From assembly GCA_019649035.1 (NCBI GenBank), contig BMAT01012433.1:362611-384237 (forward strand): a DNA stretch of 21,627 bases. The letters run 5' to 3'. The notes under the pieces are model-generated. The model was given only the letters and a program-made list of their open reading frames with translations, did not search any database and had not been told where the DNA came from. Positions 1 through 10,317 of this stretch are shown here, piece after piece. Made by a program: the position numbers and the translations under genes. Numbering within the stretch: the stretch's first letter is position 1; every line of letters begins with the position of its first letter. Source of the DNA: Elysia marginata. Lineage: Eukaryota; Mollusca; Gastropoda; Plakobranchidae.

Positions 1-1560
1 ATGGCTCAAAGTGTAACATACGGCAATGTTTTAGCAAGAAGAAACCTGTGTTGTTGTGTACTATTATAACGCATTTTCCAAACAAATAAAGCGATGCTCG
101 CTTTTTACAAAGCTAACAATGTCAAACCATTATACAAGAGACGATACCTAATAAGCGCCATGCCTTTCTGGCGTGGAATCGAGCGCTATTGACACCTCCG
201 GGTGTAAAGAAGGATGATGAAAGAATGCTTCTGCAAGATGGGATCTCCCAAATGTAATTATTATGCTAGCGGAACATGGACCATTATAACCTAGGGCAAT
301 GGAACTCGTTGACCTGCCTACTGAAGTGATGTCTTTTTCATCTCTGTGATGTACACGAAACAAAGCAATTTGCATTAATAGTTTTTTAGTTGTGTTCTGT
401 TAGTGTTGTTGCGACATCTACTTGGGACTTGAAATTTCCCATATTATTTTACGATGATTCAGTTCTTTCTCGACACAATAATAATTAAAATTACGCGATA
501 TAGTTGTTAATTTGTGTAACTTGGTCTAGAATCTGTATCATCGTTCTCCTGAACTTTCTGCATATTCTTCATTTGAAAGATAGGTATTGATTTTTTTATC
601 ACTTGACCCTCTAATTTTGCACTTACAGAACGCTACGAAACTTAGCGATGTTTAAGTTCCCAAAGGACACAGTTGTTAATTGCACAAACGGTTGTGAAAT
701 TGTCCAATCATGTAAGATTATTATGCGTTTCCAATTAAAAAGTCATTCAAACAAATAAAGTTTGAAACTTGTTTTGGTCTCACAAAGACTGCGGTGTCTA
801 ATTTCAAAAACTTGTTAGCTCAGGAAAGGAGAACAAATAAAACTTGATTGGCTTATAGTAGGTCTTTAAAGATAGAAAACCCCAATGTTTTGATTAATAA
901 ATAACCAGGTCCATGTTTAATATATACTTTTGCTTTTTTAAGGGTTAAATACGTATTTCCTAATTCAACTAATTTCGTGCTATGAGAAGGAAAAAATTCT
1001 CCACGTTTTATGAAATTGAGTTGCACTAGGTATGCATCTTCTACAGAAGTTTTCTTACGTTGTGATAAAGATTCTAGGCAGTCTGATAATCCTTAAAGAG
1101 TTTTTGGACACAATAAAAGTTTTATAAAGTAAACTAACCTTGTGGTGAGAAAAATTTTTAATTCGATTTTCTCAAAATTATTCTGAGTTCGATACAACCA
1201 TGTCATTCACAGGAAGCGAATGATAATCGAGCAATATGGAAGTTACAATACAAAAAAACTAAACCTGAGGAAGATAAAACATCTTAAATGTTGAAACAGT
1301 GAAGAAAAAAATCGAGATCTACCTTTCTAACGCAGAATGATCTGACAATTTAAAGTCGTTTGATCTTGGTAAGACATAGCAGTAGACTGTGCAATATGCA
1401 TGAGAACTTGAGAATCAGTGAGGCGAATGTCTGGTGCGGTGAGTTGCGTTAGGATGTGCTGCTAGACGCCATGAATTATTCCTCTCTTTCTCTTACACTG
1501 TTTCATTACTGTGAGGAAAACTGAATTGATTTTCAGGGTACTTTTCATTACTCATTCGGT
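1..1560. other. AT-rich stretch, no gene recognised
   Basis: No recognisable gene, RNA or mobile element is seen. The left 380 bases are somewhat richer in GC, and a 75-codon minus-strand frame (148-375) is open there. Its product has no motif I recognise, no clear splice sites and no repeat structure, so I do not call it. The rest is AT-rich with short A and T runs, consistent with intron or intergenic DNA. Confidence 0.6.
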
Positions 1561-2010
1561 ATTATCTTTAAAATTCTCTTTATTCTAGTTCTGTATAATA
1601 ATTTATGTCACTGTGGACTATGTACGTGTTTTCTATCTTTCCTTTTTTTTTTTTTTGCATTTTAACCATTGTTATTTTTTTTTTGTTAGGTTTCATTTCA
1701 TACTGGCTCTTAATTACATTTTATTCTATTGTTTGTTTTACCTGTCACCCTCTTTGCATCATCATATGCATATGATTAATATTATTATTCTCTTTACTAC
1801 ACCCTCTGGATTCGTTTTGCTCCTCAAATTCTTTCTATTTTTATTGTTTCATTCTAATTTTATCCCATATTTACTGTCTGTCACTCCATAAAAAGAGCGA
1901 TTCTGTATGTTTGTTTGCGCTTTTTTCACTTACCTCGTTCTTTCTTTCCTTCTCTATCTTTGCATTCCTCTCTTTCCTTCTCTTTCTTCATCTTTATCTA
2001 ATTATATTTC
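1560..2010. repeat. Pyrimidine-rich tract (T/TC-rich on +)
   Basis: A long, impure T and TC-rich stretch that includes a T14 run at 1643-1656, a second T run near 1675-1684, and TTCC/TCTT-rich DNA at 1920-2000. A 92-codon plus-strand frame here (1613-1891) is rich in Phe, Leu and His only because of this composition and is not counted as a gene. Confidence 0.7.
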
Positions 2011-2409
2011 TCACTCTGTGACGTCCGCAAAAACACTTTTAAAAATGAGTTACCAATTGGCCTGATCCAAGTCAATATTTCAATTAATAGATATAACAAA
2101 AAAAAAAAGAAATGGAAAAAAAATTTCCTTATGATTTAGTGTCAAAATGAGCAGATTTTTGTATATGTTTCTATAATGATGCCTCGTCGTACCTATCAAC
2201 ACACAATCAGGAGGCTTTAGCGTTTTCCGAATCAAAAACAAATGTCGAAAAACTTGTCTATTAATAAGTAAATATAGGTTAAAATATCTTGGTTCCGTTT
2301 GAACTGGAGACAAATCATTGGCAAAGTTTTTCGGTAGCACAAAGCCACCACCTACATTGCAGACTGTTTGTATTGTGGTCAAAACAAAGGAAAAGTTGTG
2401 TACTCTATA

Positions 2410-2436
2410 GCGGTCAACTGCGGTCATTTGCGGTCA
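2410..2436 (+). repeat. Three GCGGTCA copies at exact 10-base spacing
   Basis: GCGGTCA occurs at 2410-2416, 2420-2426 and 2430-2436. The hexamer CGGTCA is thus repeated directly with 4-base gaps. It differs from the nuclear-receptor half site AGGTCA only at the first base, so the layout resembles two overlapping DR4 elements. Function is inferred only; it may be a small tandem duplication. Confidence 0.5.
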
Positions 2437-2606
2437 ACGGCAGCTTACAGTGATCGTTGAAAGGTTTAGAGCCAATGAGTTTAAGCAAATAGAAGCAACG
2501 GGAAACTCTGGAATAGCTTATTAGTGGAATAGCTAAATGTAAAAGGTTGAAAGTTCCATGGATTGCGTCATGTTGTGCCAGCATCAAAGGATCGTTTCTT
2601 AAACGT

Positions 2607-2626
2607 GGGTGGGGCATGGGTGGGGG
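2607..2626 (+). other. Potential G-quadruplex
   Basis: Four G runs of 3, 4, 3 and 5 separated by loops of 1 (T), 3 (CAT) and 1 (T) bases on the + strand. This meets the usual G3+N1-7 pattern with very short loops, which normally makes a stable quadruplex. It stands out because the surroundings are AT-rich. Confidence 0.7.
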
Positions 2627-2727
2627 AAATTGTACAACAAAGCATTCTAATAGATTGCGTAGAGCGCACAACGTAAAAATTACCATTTCTATACAAAATA
2701 CAGTACAATAAAAAAAACAGCAGACAT

Positions 2728-2870
2728 TAAGAGAGATAGACTGATAGATAGATGGAGAGAGCGGCAGACACACAGTCAGACAGAGACAGAAACACAGACG
2801 GACAAACAGACAGGCAGAGAGAAAAAGACGGATAGAGAGACGGGGGGAGGGGGAGGTGTGGCGAGAGGTA
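2728..2870 (+). repeat. Compound GATA/GACA/GAGA purine-rich microsatellite
   Basis: An imperfect array of GAGA, GATA and GACA tetramers on the + strand, ending in a G-rich segment near 2841-2861 (G6-A-G5-A-GG). The Leu/Ser/Cys-rich minus-strand frames over this stretch are translations of the repeat. Confidence 0.85.
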
Positions 2871-3109
2871 GTTCGATATAACTATGCCTTTGGAATGACG
2901 TTTTAAATTAAGGATCACCTGTGTCTATTTTAGCCACATGCCAATTTTAATGGTTGAAAGCTTATGAAAAACTGTGTTTAAAAAAGTGTATTAAGGCATT
3001 TAAGCCATATCATTTGAACTTTACAACATTCTACCCAATCAGACCCTCTGCAAGAAATGTATTCCTTAGAATTAAATTTGGATCTTTGATTGATTAAAAG
3101 TCTTCGCAG

Positions 3110-3253
3110 GCAATAGGAATAAGCAATGCCCTATTGGAGGCAGCCGCACGATTAAGTAATATCTCAATCCCACAGGAAAAGGGAATTTCCATCGAACGCC
3201 TGCGAAATATCCAACTCTTGCCAAAAAAGAACCAGCCAGGAAATTTAAGCTAA
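3110..3253 (+). CDS. Possible terminal coding exon, product not recognised
   Basis: A frame of 47 codons plus a TAA stop follows a candidate splice acceptor (TCTTCGCAG, AG at 3108-3109). Upstream in the same frame a stop lies at 3095-3097, so the frame would have to be entered by splicing. The peptide is not low-complexity: it starts AIGISNALLEAAARLSNI, which would form an amphipathic helix, continues with an IERLRNIQLLPKK segment and ends NLS. A poly(A) signal AATAAA lies at 3320-3325, about 70 bases after the stop, followed by T-rich DNA, as expected for a last exon. Against it: the acceptor has a weak pyrimidine tract, the frame is short, no partner exon was found upstream, and I do not recognise the sequence. 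It could instead be a pseudogene scrap or a chance frame. Confidence 0.27.
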   Translation, partial: AIGISNALLEAAARLSNISIPQEKGISIERLRNIQLLPKKNQPGNLS

Positions 3254-3319
3254 ATCTTTTAATCTCGGAGACGAATAATGTATTCTCCCGTCTGGAAAGG
3301 ATCACTTAAAACGCTATGA

Positions 3320-3325
3320 AATAAA
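3320..3325 (+). promoter_or_regulatory. Poly(A) signal AATAAA
   Basis: Canonical AATAAA about 67 bases after the TAA of the candidate exon at 3110-3253, followed by a T-rich stretch near 3360-3390 that could act as the downstream element. In AT-rich DNA this hexamer is common by chance, so its weight comes only from its position. Confidence 0.25.
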
Positions 3326-3507
3326 ATGACAATCACATATAATGTATAAAACACGATTTTCTCTTGTCTTTTTTTACTTTATTTTTATTTGGAGCCAACC
3401 TTCAGTCTCTATGTTTGTTGTTTAGGTTGGTGCCGTTGTACACCTATCTAACTACGTACCCGTGTATCTGTTTATCTTTTTGTCTATAAACTTTAAAAAA
3501 CGGAAAA

Positions 3508-3546
3508 ATATCTATCTATCTATCTATCTGTCTATCTATCTGTCTG

Positions 3547-3581
<35 letters not shown>

Positions 3582-3597
3582 GTCTATCTATCTATCT
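3508..3597 (+). repeat. (TATC)n array with TCTG variants
   Basis: About 90 bases of tandem TATC/CTAT tetramers interrupted by several TCTG units. It is a classic polymorphic tetranucleotide microsatellite. Confidence 0.95.
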
Positions 3598-3599
3598 GC

Positions 3600-4956
3600 A
3601 TTGTTTAGCATATTTATCAGATTATTTTTGTATCAACTAACTAGCGTTTTGAATCTAGTGATGAATATCAAAAATACCGTAATCAAGTCCTACTTAAGTA
3701 TTACGTTTATTAGAACAAAAAAAAAACGTTCTTGATTGTCAATATTTATTTTTCCTTGTATAGCTGTACATCCAATCCTTAAAACACAGCAAACTTGTTC
3801 AGCTCTATTTTTGTCAAACTCCTTCCCAAAATAAAGTAAGTGTAATGCTAGGTGAGCGAGCGGATTCTGGGTTTGTTTGCAAACACAACATAGCCAGAGT
3901 ATAAACATGCTGCTGACGTTTACCCTTAAATGCCACACAGTGCATGGCGCAAGGAGTTCCCTCAACAAGACTCAGGATTTCGGACGTCTTACATTATTCT
4001 AGGCTAAAGATCAGAGGGGCGCATACAAGTATCAGCTTTAGCAGTGGCTTGTACAACTGTGGTTTACGAAGTTTATTCTTTTTGTTTTTAAAAGCTAACA
4101 CATTACATATGAGTTGAACCCACGCTTTATGTGTGAGAAAACAGCTGAAGATTTTGACAATCGGAGTGTTTTGTATCGTATGGTGTTCAAACATGGAGAA
4201 TGTATGTTCAGTATACAAGTACGTTCCTATTTATCTGTTGGTATTTGATTGGGAAGATTTAAAAACACTCTGCATAAAGAGTAGTATTATCAACTTTCTG
4301 GTTATAGTAAATTTAAAGCAATTTACAAGCAATCGCTAGATGAAGCAAAAACTTTTTTACGTTAATACAGTTACGACTTTTTAAACTTCGTGTTTGGAAG
4401 TTTCACAGAGTCATGGGAAGTTCTTTGTTAAAAGTTACTGACAGGCAGATTTATGGTAATAACATTTATATTCTTTTTAGATTACCGCATATTTCATTCG
4501 TGCGTCTCAGACATACGATGCTTATATTGAAGTTATGGTTTGCTTAAGGCCGTATTATAGTCGCTTTCATTCGAATACATGTGCTTTACCCAGCTTTTTA
4601 AAACTTTTACTAAAAAATCAATCCACCTTTCCTTTTGAACAATACTAATAAATTGAGAATTTTAGAATATTCTAAATGTTTTATAGACTATGCAAATACT
4701 TCACAGGTGATACTTTGAGAAACACTTAGGTTTTTTTTTTTTTTGGCATTTATTTAATTCAACAAAAATATTCCAGTAAGCGCAGGGCGAATTCATCAGG
4801 TGCACGAGTGATAAAAAAAACATTCCATGTAGACGCTTCATGAAACAAATACATTTTAAAACCATGTTTATTACATTGCACGCAACTTGCTGGAGTTTGT
4901 CTTCAGCACAATGCGTTATTGCAAGCCATGCAGTTTTTACTTTGTCACAAATTTTG
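3600..4956. other. AT-rich stretch, no gene recognised
   Basis: Several frames of 68-92 codons are open (3690-3968 minus, 3994-4218 minus, 4133-4339 plus), but none shows a motif, compositional signal or convincing splice site. A T14 run lies at 4731-4744. Probably intron or intergenic DNA. Confidence 0.55.
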
Positions 4957-5130
4957 TTACCTCGAGGGAGGCAGCGAGACGGTCAACGCTCCTAATTGCC
5001 CATGAGGGGCCACCAAAAGCACTCGGGCAGCTGCGTGGGAGATGGCCCTCAAGGGAAACAAGCTGCGTCTCACAGCCAAGCCAGCTGACATGCGCGCAGA
5101 GAACTCGCGGACAACATAGCCAATGAGTGA
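4957..5130. promoter_or_regulatory. Small CpG-rich island, possible promoter or exon
   Basis: A patch clearly richer in GC and CpG than its flanks. It contains two CAGCTG E-boxes (5028-5033, 5082-5087), the CpG-dense palindrome TGCGCGCA (5091-5098) and a CCAAT box (5120-5124). On the minus strand a 68-codon frame runs through it (5163-4957). That frame meets a possible splice donor, CTCGAG/GTAACA, with the last exon base at 4961 and the intron G at 4960. The product is rich in Arg, Ala, Ser and Leu and is not recognised. Either a promoter or first exon on the minus strand, or simply a GC-rich patch; the sequence alone cannot decide. Confidence 0.3.
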
Positions 5131-5564
5131 CCTTGACATTTGTGACGGTTTTTCTTTTGTCACACGTTAGCAGGACTTTTCGAAAATGAAAGCCCTAAAT
5201 TTTTGTTGAAATATCGATCATGTAGGTTAAGAATTATAAATGATAATCCAACACAAGGCGTTCCCAGTACGAGGGCATCCAGCCGAAATGTATAAGGAAA
5301 AATTGTCAAGTGTCATTTTGATCGATGTCTACGATTAATATGAGATCGGATATCATAAGCAATCTCAAACAAGATTTGGAATAAACACATTACCGATAGT
5401 ATTAAGCATAACAAATGAGAGATGTGCTTCGTTTTTGGTAGTGTACGAGAACGAAAACCGCCAATGACAAAGATAATAATAATAATGAGCTTTAAAATTT
5501 TGACATTCTAGAAAAAGAACTGAGATGGTTTGACGACATAGCCTCATACCCTACAAACTCAAGT
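5131..5564. other. AT-rich stretch, no gene recognised
   Basis: Nothing beyond a short ATA/ATT run (5474-5488) is seen. The 60-codon minus-strand frame at 5365-5547 has no recognisable feature. Confidence 0.55.
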
Positions 5565-5822
5565 TCCTCTCTCTCACTCACTCTTTCGGTCGGTCTGTCT
5601 GTCAGTCTGTCTTTGGCTGTCTGTCTCTTTCTCTATCTCTTTCTCTCTATGTGTGTCTTTCTGTCTCTAAATTGCTCACTCTCTCTCATTCTATATGTCT
5701 TTATCTCTCCTCCCCCTGTATCTATCGCTCTCATTCCTTCCTATTATCCTCCATGTCCCCTTTTTGCCGTCTTTGGTTTTTTTTTCTATTCTGTCTCTCC
5801 CTTTTCTCAATATCACTTTACT
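5565..5822 (+). repeat. Pyrimidine-rich compound microsatellite (TCTG/CTCT)
   Basis: CTCT and TCTG tetramers with many interruptions, grading into impure CT-rich DNA. Three overlapping plus-strand frames, rich in Ser, Leu, Phe and Cys, are translations of this composition. Confidence 0.85.
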
Positions 5823-7485
5823 GTCACCTTATGGTGGTGCTTGTAGCTTCAGAGCTCATAAAAATAGAAATAATATCACGCAAAAATGAAAATATATTGT
5901 TACTTTTCAATCTTAGATAAACACAAATACTATCTTTTGGAAGATGACTATACAGATACTAACAAAAAAATACACTACTTAAATATAACTATCCATACGT
6001 CATTTCCCATGCCAAAACACACGAAAACGTTTGTGTGTGTACGTGAGAGGAACCTTGGTCAGTGAGTGCACTACTTAAGTTAAGCCAAAGTGTCATAATA
6101 CACTACTTAATGCATTAATATTGCAAAGTCCTAATCTGAATTCATTCTTTTCAATACAATATCTAACATTGCACTAGAAGCCTTACGGGTAAGGAAAAAA
6201 TACAGGTCTAAACCCCAATTGAATTCTTACCTAAACTTAATAATGGCAAAATGTTATCATATATTATATAATTGAATCTGAATTTCAGCATTACACATTT
6301 TAGTATACCATGTAAAACGCTAAAGAAAAACAGTGCTTAAAGAAATTAAATATTTATGATAGGTAAAAATTGGAATCTAGCTTAACCAAACCGATGGCAG
6401 TGATTAAACTTAAGTTGATCAAAAAAGTACAACCCAGTAAGGGATGCAAAAACTTTGAAAATAGAATAAAACATAGTACTTCCTTACGCAAATGAAATTG
6501 GTTGAAATATGATTTAATAAGATCACACTTAACAAGTTTAACTATATTTGTTCACCGTAAAGCTTTTTAGACATTCATTTTAACCATAATCATATGAAAG
6601 AAAAATGCATGTCGAGTACGCTTTAATGAAATCACACTAAAGTTAGATTGATGGTACCAACACTGCAGTTGAAATCATTGCATTCAATCAACGCTAATCT
6701 TAGTACAACCAATTAGCTTTGAAAAAGATACAATAACAACAAAAACTGCTTATAATAAACTGTCTTGCATTCTGTCCAAATGAGTCGCAAGTCGAAAGGC
6801 TAACTTTGGAGATATAGGCTTTTAAAATTTAGTGGGTGTTCAGAGGTCGAATTTTTTAAACTTTGGATACTGACGTTAAAACCCTTTCTAAACAGTTTCC
6901 ATACCTAAATGATGTTCAGATTTTATTTTTTAGGTGTTTAATTTTAATTGATATGGTTGCTAAGGCCTAAATACCTTTATAGTCGTCTAAACTTTAAATT
7001 CTAATCTCTCTTCTTTCTGAAATTTCCCAAGGCCTAACCCTGCCGACTTCAACCAGCTATAACTTCATACAGAAGCATGATAGAGCTTTTCGTTTTGCTG
7101 TATTTGAAAGTAGAGAAAATAAGCTTTTCTGTGATTTCAATATCTAATTACCTCCTAATTTTGACTTAAGACCCATTCGGACTGATTGCAATAAAAATCC
7201 CTTTCCATACACCCACTCAACCGCATAAATTATGCAGATTCAAAAAAAAAAGATTCCCAGATTCGCCAACATAATGTTTACACACATTAATTAGTTTGAA
7301 TATTTAAATATGATATCGTTTAAGTGTAGACCTAGGTGCTAACACTAGTAACAGTATGATTAATTCGCTTTTGAGTTGTGAGAACACTAATTTTGGTGTA
7401 TAAAATGCACTGTATAATAAATTTTCTTTCAATGACACGATTTTTAACATAGATTTTAAGTTTACTTTTATGTATGTTTTTTTCT
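5823..7485. other. AT-rich stretch, no gene recognised
   Basis: More than 1.6 kb without an open frame worth calling, an RNA gene or a repeat I can identify. Stops are frequent in all frames. Most likely intron or intergenic DNA. Confidence 0.65.
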
Positions 7486-7541
7486 TATATATATATATTG
7501 AGTGGAATAAACACTACGTTTTAAAACGCCCCCCCCCCCCC
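7486..7541. repeat. Short (TA)n run and C13 homopolymer
   Basis: A TA run at 7486-7498 is followed about 30 bases later by thirteen C residues (7529-7541). Both are slippage-prone, and the C run length may be unreliable in the assembly. Confidence 0.85.
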
Positions 7542-7942
7542 AGAAAAACAGAGAAAGCACTCAAAACATAGCCACTATGTAAAAGTATAAAAAATACCAG
7601 GGCACACATTATTAATATTTAGTGACTAAACGAATAAATGTTGAGTCACGTGCTGAACTCGCATCGCATTTTCCTGATAAATTAAACACTGTGTCAATTT
7701 CACATCAAATCACTATAAGTACCCGTATCTCTGCATCGTAGATTTATGCACATAATTTTTTCTACTAATATATCTAAATAGTAATGAGAACAAAAACAAA
7801 AATTCATATGCAATTATTCGACCGATTTTCTAAACGGCTTGTTTTCTTCTTTCCAGGGTTGTATCTTATAACAGTCTCGTTTGTGCAAACAAAACATAAC
7901 ATATTGACTATGTCAAATCGTACTTTTCATATCTGACTCCGA
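7542..7942. other. AT-rich stretch, nothing recognised
   Basis: No gene, RNA or repeat identified. Confidence 0.6.
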
Positions 7943-7943
7943 A

Positions 7944-7975
<32 letters not shown>

Positions 7976-8024
7976 TCTCTCTTTCTCTCTCTCTATCTCT
8001 CTCTTCCTTTTTCTCTCGCGATAT
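7943..8024 (+). repeat. (CT)n microsatellite
   Basis: Nearly pure CT dinucleotides with single interruptions. The 63-codon minus-strand frame over it (Arg/Glu repeats) is an artefact of the repeat. Confidence 0.95.
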
Positions 8025-8140
8025 TTTGTTTGTTTTTGTCTACATTCTAATCTATATTTATGTGTATTTTTTTTCTTTTCCACTTCAACAGCTGTGACTT
8101 TCATTTTTTTAAACTTTGAAATTAAAGATTAACTCAAGAC

Positions 8141-8162
8141 CCCCCCCNNACTCTCTTTCTCT
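8141..8162. other. C run, 2-base assembly ambiguity, CT run
   Basis: A run of C reaching 8147 is followed by two N (8148-8149) and then ACTCTCTTTCTC. The unresolved bases sit exactly at the junction of two low-complexity tracts, which suggests a sequencing or polishing failure. Confidence 0.8.
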
Positions 8163-9364
8163 TCCTTCTTTGTAAGTCTCACCACCCTAGTTGAGTTATT
8201 CTTAGAATGTCCCTATATTTCACAATATCTTCTTTCTATTTATCTTTGTCTTCCTTGCGAGATAATATTTTGTGTACGACACGATAAGTACACGTCTTTC
8301 TCTCTTTCTCTCTGCTCCTTTCCTTGAGTCTAGATCTAACACAATCTGACTAGCACGATTTTCCTGGCTCTAGAATCTAGATCTAGCCTTTTTATGCTGT
8401 TTAAGTTTAAGTGGTCATTAGTAAGAAACAAAAAAAAATAAAAGTGGCAAAAAGAGATGAAGAGGGACTAAACGCATACATTAGTAGGCCAATGGGAGTT
8501 ATAATGTTGTTTTATAATTTATATTCACGTCTTCAAACTAGGCATTGTATTCACACAGCATCTAGTAATAGAAGATGACAACTATAACTTATAAAGTGGA
8601 AAAAAAATAAAGGTATCATAACAATCTGAAAAGACATGGTGAGTATTATTTTTTAAATTCCTTTTTCACCCATTACGTGTTGTCGTTTTTTAAGCTTGAA
8701 CCGTATTGCTTATGAACGAATGATCGCACTGGCATGACAAAGTACTTAAACAAAGTCAATCAGATCTAAAAAAAAACTCACAAGTATTTCACAAACACAT
8801 TTATCGAAAGTGCAAAGGCATATAAAGTATTGCATTCATCTGCTTTTAACAACAAAAAGAGAACTTTTTTGATTTTAAGTTATTTATAAATTTACCACAT
8901 TTTCTTAAATTATTTCACGTTGGCCAAATTTTAAAAAAAAAGGGTAAAGAGAAAAATCGTTGAGTTTCGGCCCATTGAAAGAACAGGGTAACAGAAAAGT
9001 ATATCGTAAAACTATCGATACTATCAGACTATCACAATTCACCGTGCACAAACTATGAGAACCCTACGCGATAAAACTAAAAACGAAACCGTCAGGTTAT
9101 ATTTTAACTAAATAATTTCTACAACAGTGACAAGTTTATAAAACCCATAGTACTTTACATTTTATCAGTTGTGATAGAAACTGTAAAGAAACCAACGACA
9201 TAGACGAAACGTTAAATTTTTGTTTTTCCCTCAGTATAAACCCTTCTGTTATAGGTTGATACCGTTTTACAAAACGCTTCACAGTAAAAATGATAACTCC
9301 ACTGCACAGTTGTTTCCAACCAAAACACCACAGCTGTTGGAAACTTAAGAAAACAAGGTTGTTC
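8163..9364. other. AT-rich stretch with palindromic TCTAGATCTA motifs
   Basis: No gene recognised. The palindrome-like motifs TCTAGATCTA (8329-8338) and CTAGATCTAG (8377-8386) occur within 60 bases, and GATCTAGATCT recurs at 9375-9385. A 9-base perfect hairpin (9312-9320 with 9336-9344, 15-base loop) is at the level expected by chance. Confidence 0.5.
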
Positions 9365-9540
9365 TAATGATGTGGATCTAGATCTGGGGTGTTTGGGTGA
9401 GCATGACGCGTGGGGAGGCCGAGCGAGAGTTTTCGCCAGCAGTTGCTAAAAGATCAGGCAAGGTGGAAGGACCAGACATGAATTTTAGAACAGCTCTGGT
9501 GGAGAGGGCTGTCTGTGGAATGGGATAGCGGCAGCCAGAT
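9365..9540. other. Small GC-rich island, unassigned
   Basis: A GC-rich patch in AT-rich surroundings. On + a 41-codon ATG-started frame runs from about 9404 and ends at the TAG near 9529 (begins MTRGEAEREFSPAVAKRSGK). On the minus strand a frame of similar length is also open and follows an acceptor-like CCCATTCCACAG. High GC lowers stop density in all frames, so neither is called. It could hold an exon, a regulatory element or an old repeat. Confidence 0.25.
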
Positions 9541-9544
9541 TAAG

Positions 9545-9571
9545 GGTGTGTGTGTGTGTGTGGGGGGGGGG
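9545..9571 (+). repeat. (TG)n followed by G10
   Basis: A TG run is followed directly by ten G (9562-9571). The C/H/T-rich minus-strand frames across it are repeat translations. Confidence 0.9.
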
Positions 9572-9768
9572 TATTTGAGAGAGAGGGATAGGTGACACAA
9601 AGAGAAATGAGTGAGATAAACAGAGCCAGAGAAGTGAGAGATAGGGAGTTAGAAGACATTGAACCAAGGATGGTGAAATATAACAAGTAAAAAGTAAAGA
9701 GAACTGGTACAAAAAACGCGATGGGGATAAACGTGTATCGAGATATAAATAAAAAAAATGTGAAGATA
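9572..9768 (+). other. Purine-rich transition, no gene
   Basis: GA-rich DNA between two microsatellites, with scattered GAGA and AGATA units. No gene recognised. Confidence 0.5.
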
Positions 9769-9854
9769 CATAGACAGACGGGTGAGTAGATGGATAGATA
9801 GATAGACAAATAGAGTTAGATAGATAGGCAGATAGATTGATAGATAGCTAGATG
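9769..9854 (+). repeat. GATA/GACA microsatellite
   Basis: Imperfect GATA units with GACA, GGCA and GTTA variants on the + strand. Confidence 0.9.
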
Positions 9855-10001
9855 TTCAAAACAGAAACAATTAGTTTGAGACAGGATTAGCAGTTTTAGT
9901 CTAAGCAGGTTTAAAATGGAGATGAAGAGGACAGGAAAAGAGGGCGAACGGTGGCTGCGTTCATGCATGTTTGGTGGCAAGCTAAAGAATAAAAAAACTA
10001 T

Positions 10002-10052
<51 letters not shown>

Positions 10053-10121
10053 GACAGAGAGAGAGAGAGAGACACAGAGAGAGAGAAGGGGAGAGAGAGA
10101 GGGCGGAGAGATAAGGAGGGA
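10002..10121 (+). repeat. (GA)n/(GACA)n microsatellite
   Basis: About 30 bases of pure GA, then GACA repeats, then more GA with GGGG and GCGG interruptions. The Arg/Glu-rich plus-strand frame 9916-10134 mostly translates this array. Confidence 0.95.
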
Positions 10122-10317
10122 GGAACCAGCATAATCACATTATATAATGAGAGGGAGGTCATGAGAGGTCATTATCTTTATAACCGACAAGTTGCTCACA
10201 AAACTCCCGCTACTATGCTATCTCACTAGTCTAGCGTAACAGCATCTTCCTTTGCTCATTTTGTCTTCACTCCCATTCATCTATTTGCCTTGCTTGCTTG
10301 ATAATCTATTTTTGTGT

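Larger units (their letters stand above)
2011..2727. other. Unassigned stretch with small motifs
   Basis: No gene is recognised. Two small features are listed separately: three GCGGTCA copies at 10-base spacing (2410-2436) and a G-quadruplex motif (2607-2626). The minus-strand frames 2080-2427 and 2414-2773 have no recognisable domain. Confidence 0.5.

Noticed and set aside
148..375. 75-codon minus-strand frame in slightly GC-richer DNA
   Set aside because: No motif, homology or splice context recognised; length is unremarkable.
3181..3190. GGGAATTTCC, a perfect NF-kB-type site
   Set aside because: One such match is expected by chance in a window this size, and it lies in the candidate exon.
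3508..3597. Regular array that might suggest a CRISPR
   Set aside because: It is a tetranucleotide microsatellite without spacers, in a eukaryotic context.
3690..3968. 92-codon minus-strand frame
   Set aside because: No recognisable domain; AT-rich context without splice or promoter support.
7913..8104. Arg/Glu-rich minus-strand frame
   Set aside because: Translation of the CT microsatellite.
9312..9344. Perfect 9-bp hairpin (GTTTCCAAC/GTTGGAAAC)
   Set aside because: About one or two such hairpins are expected by chance at this length; no context supports function.
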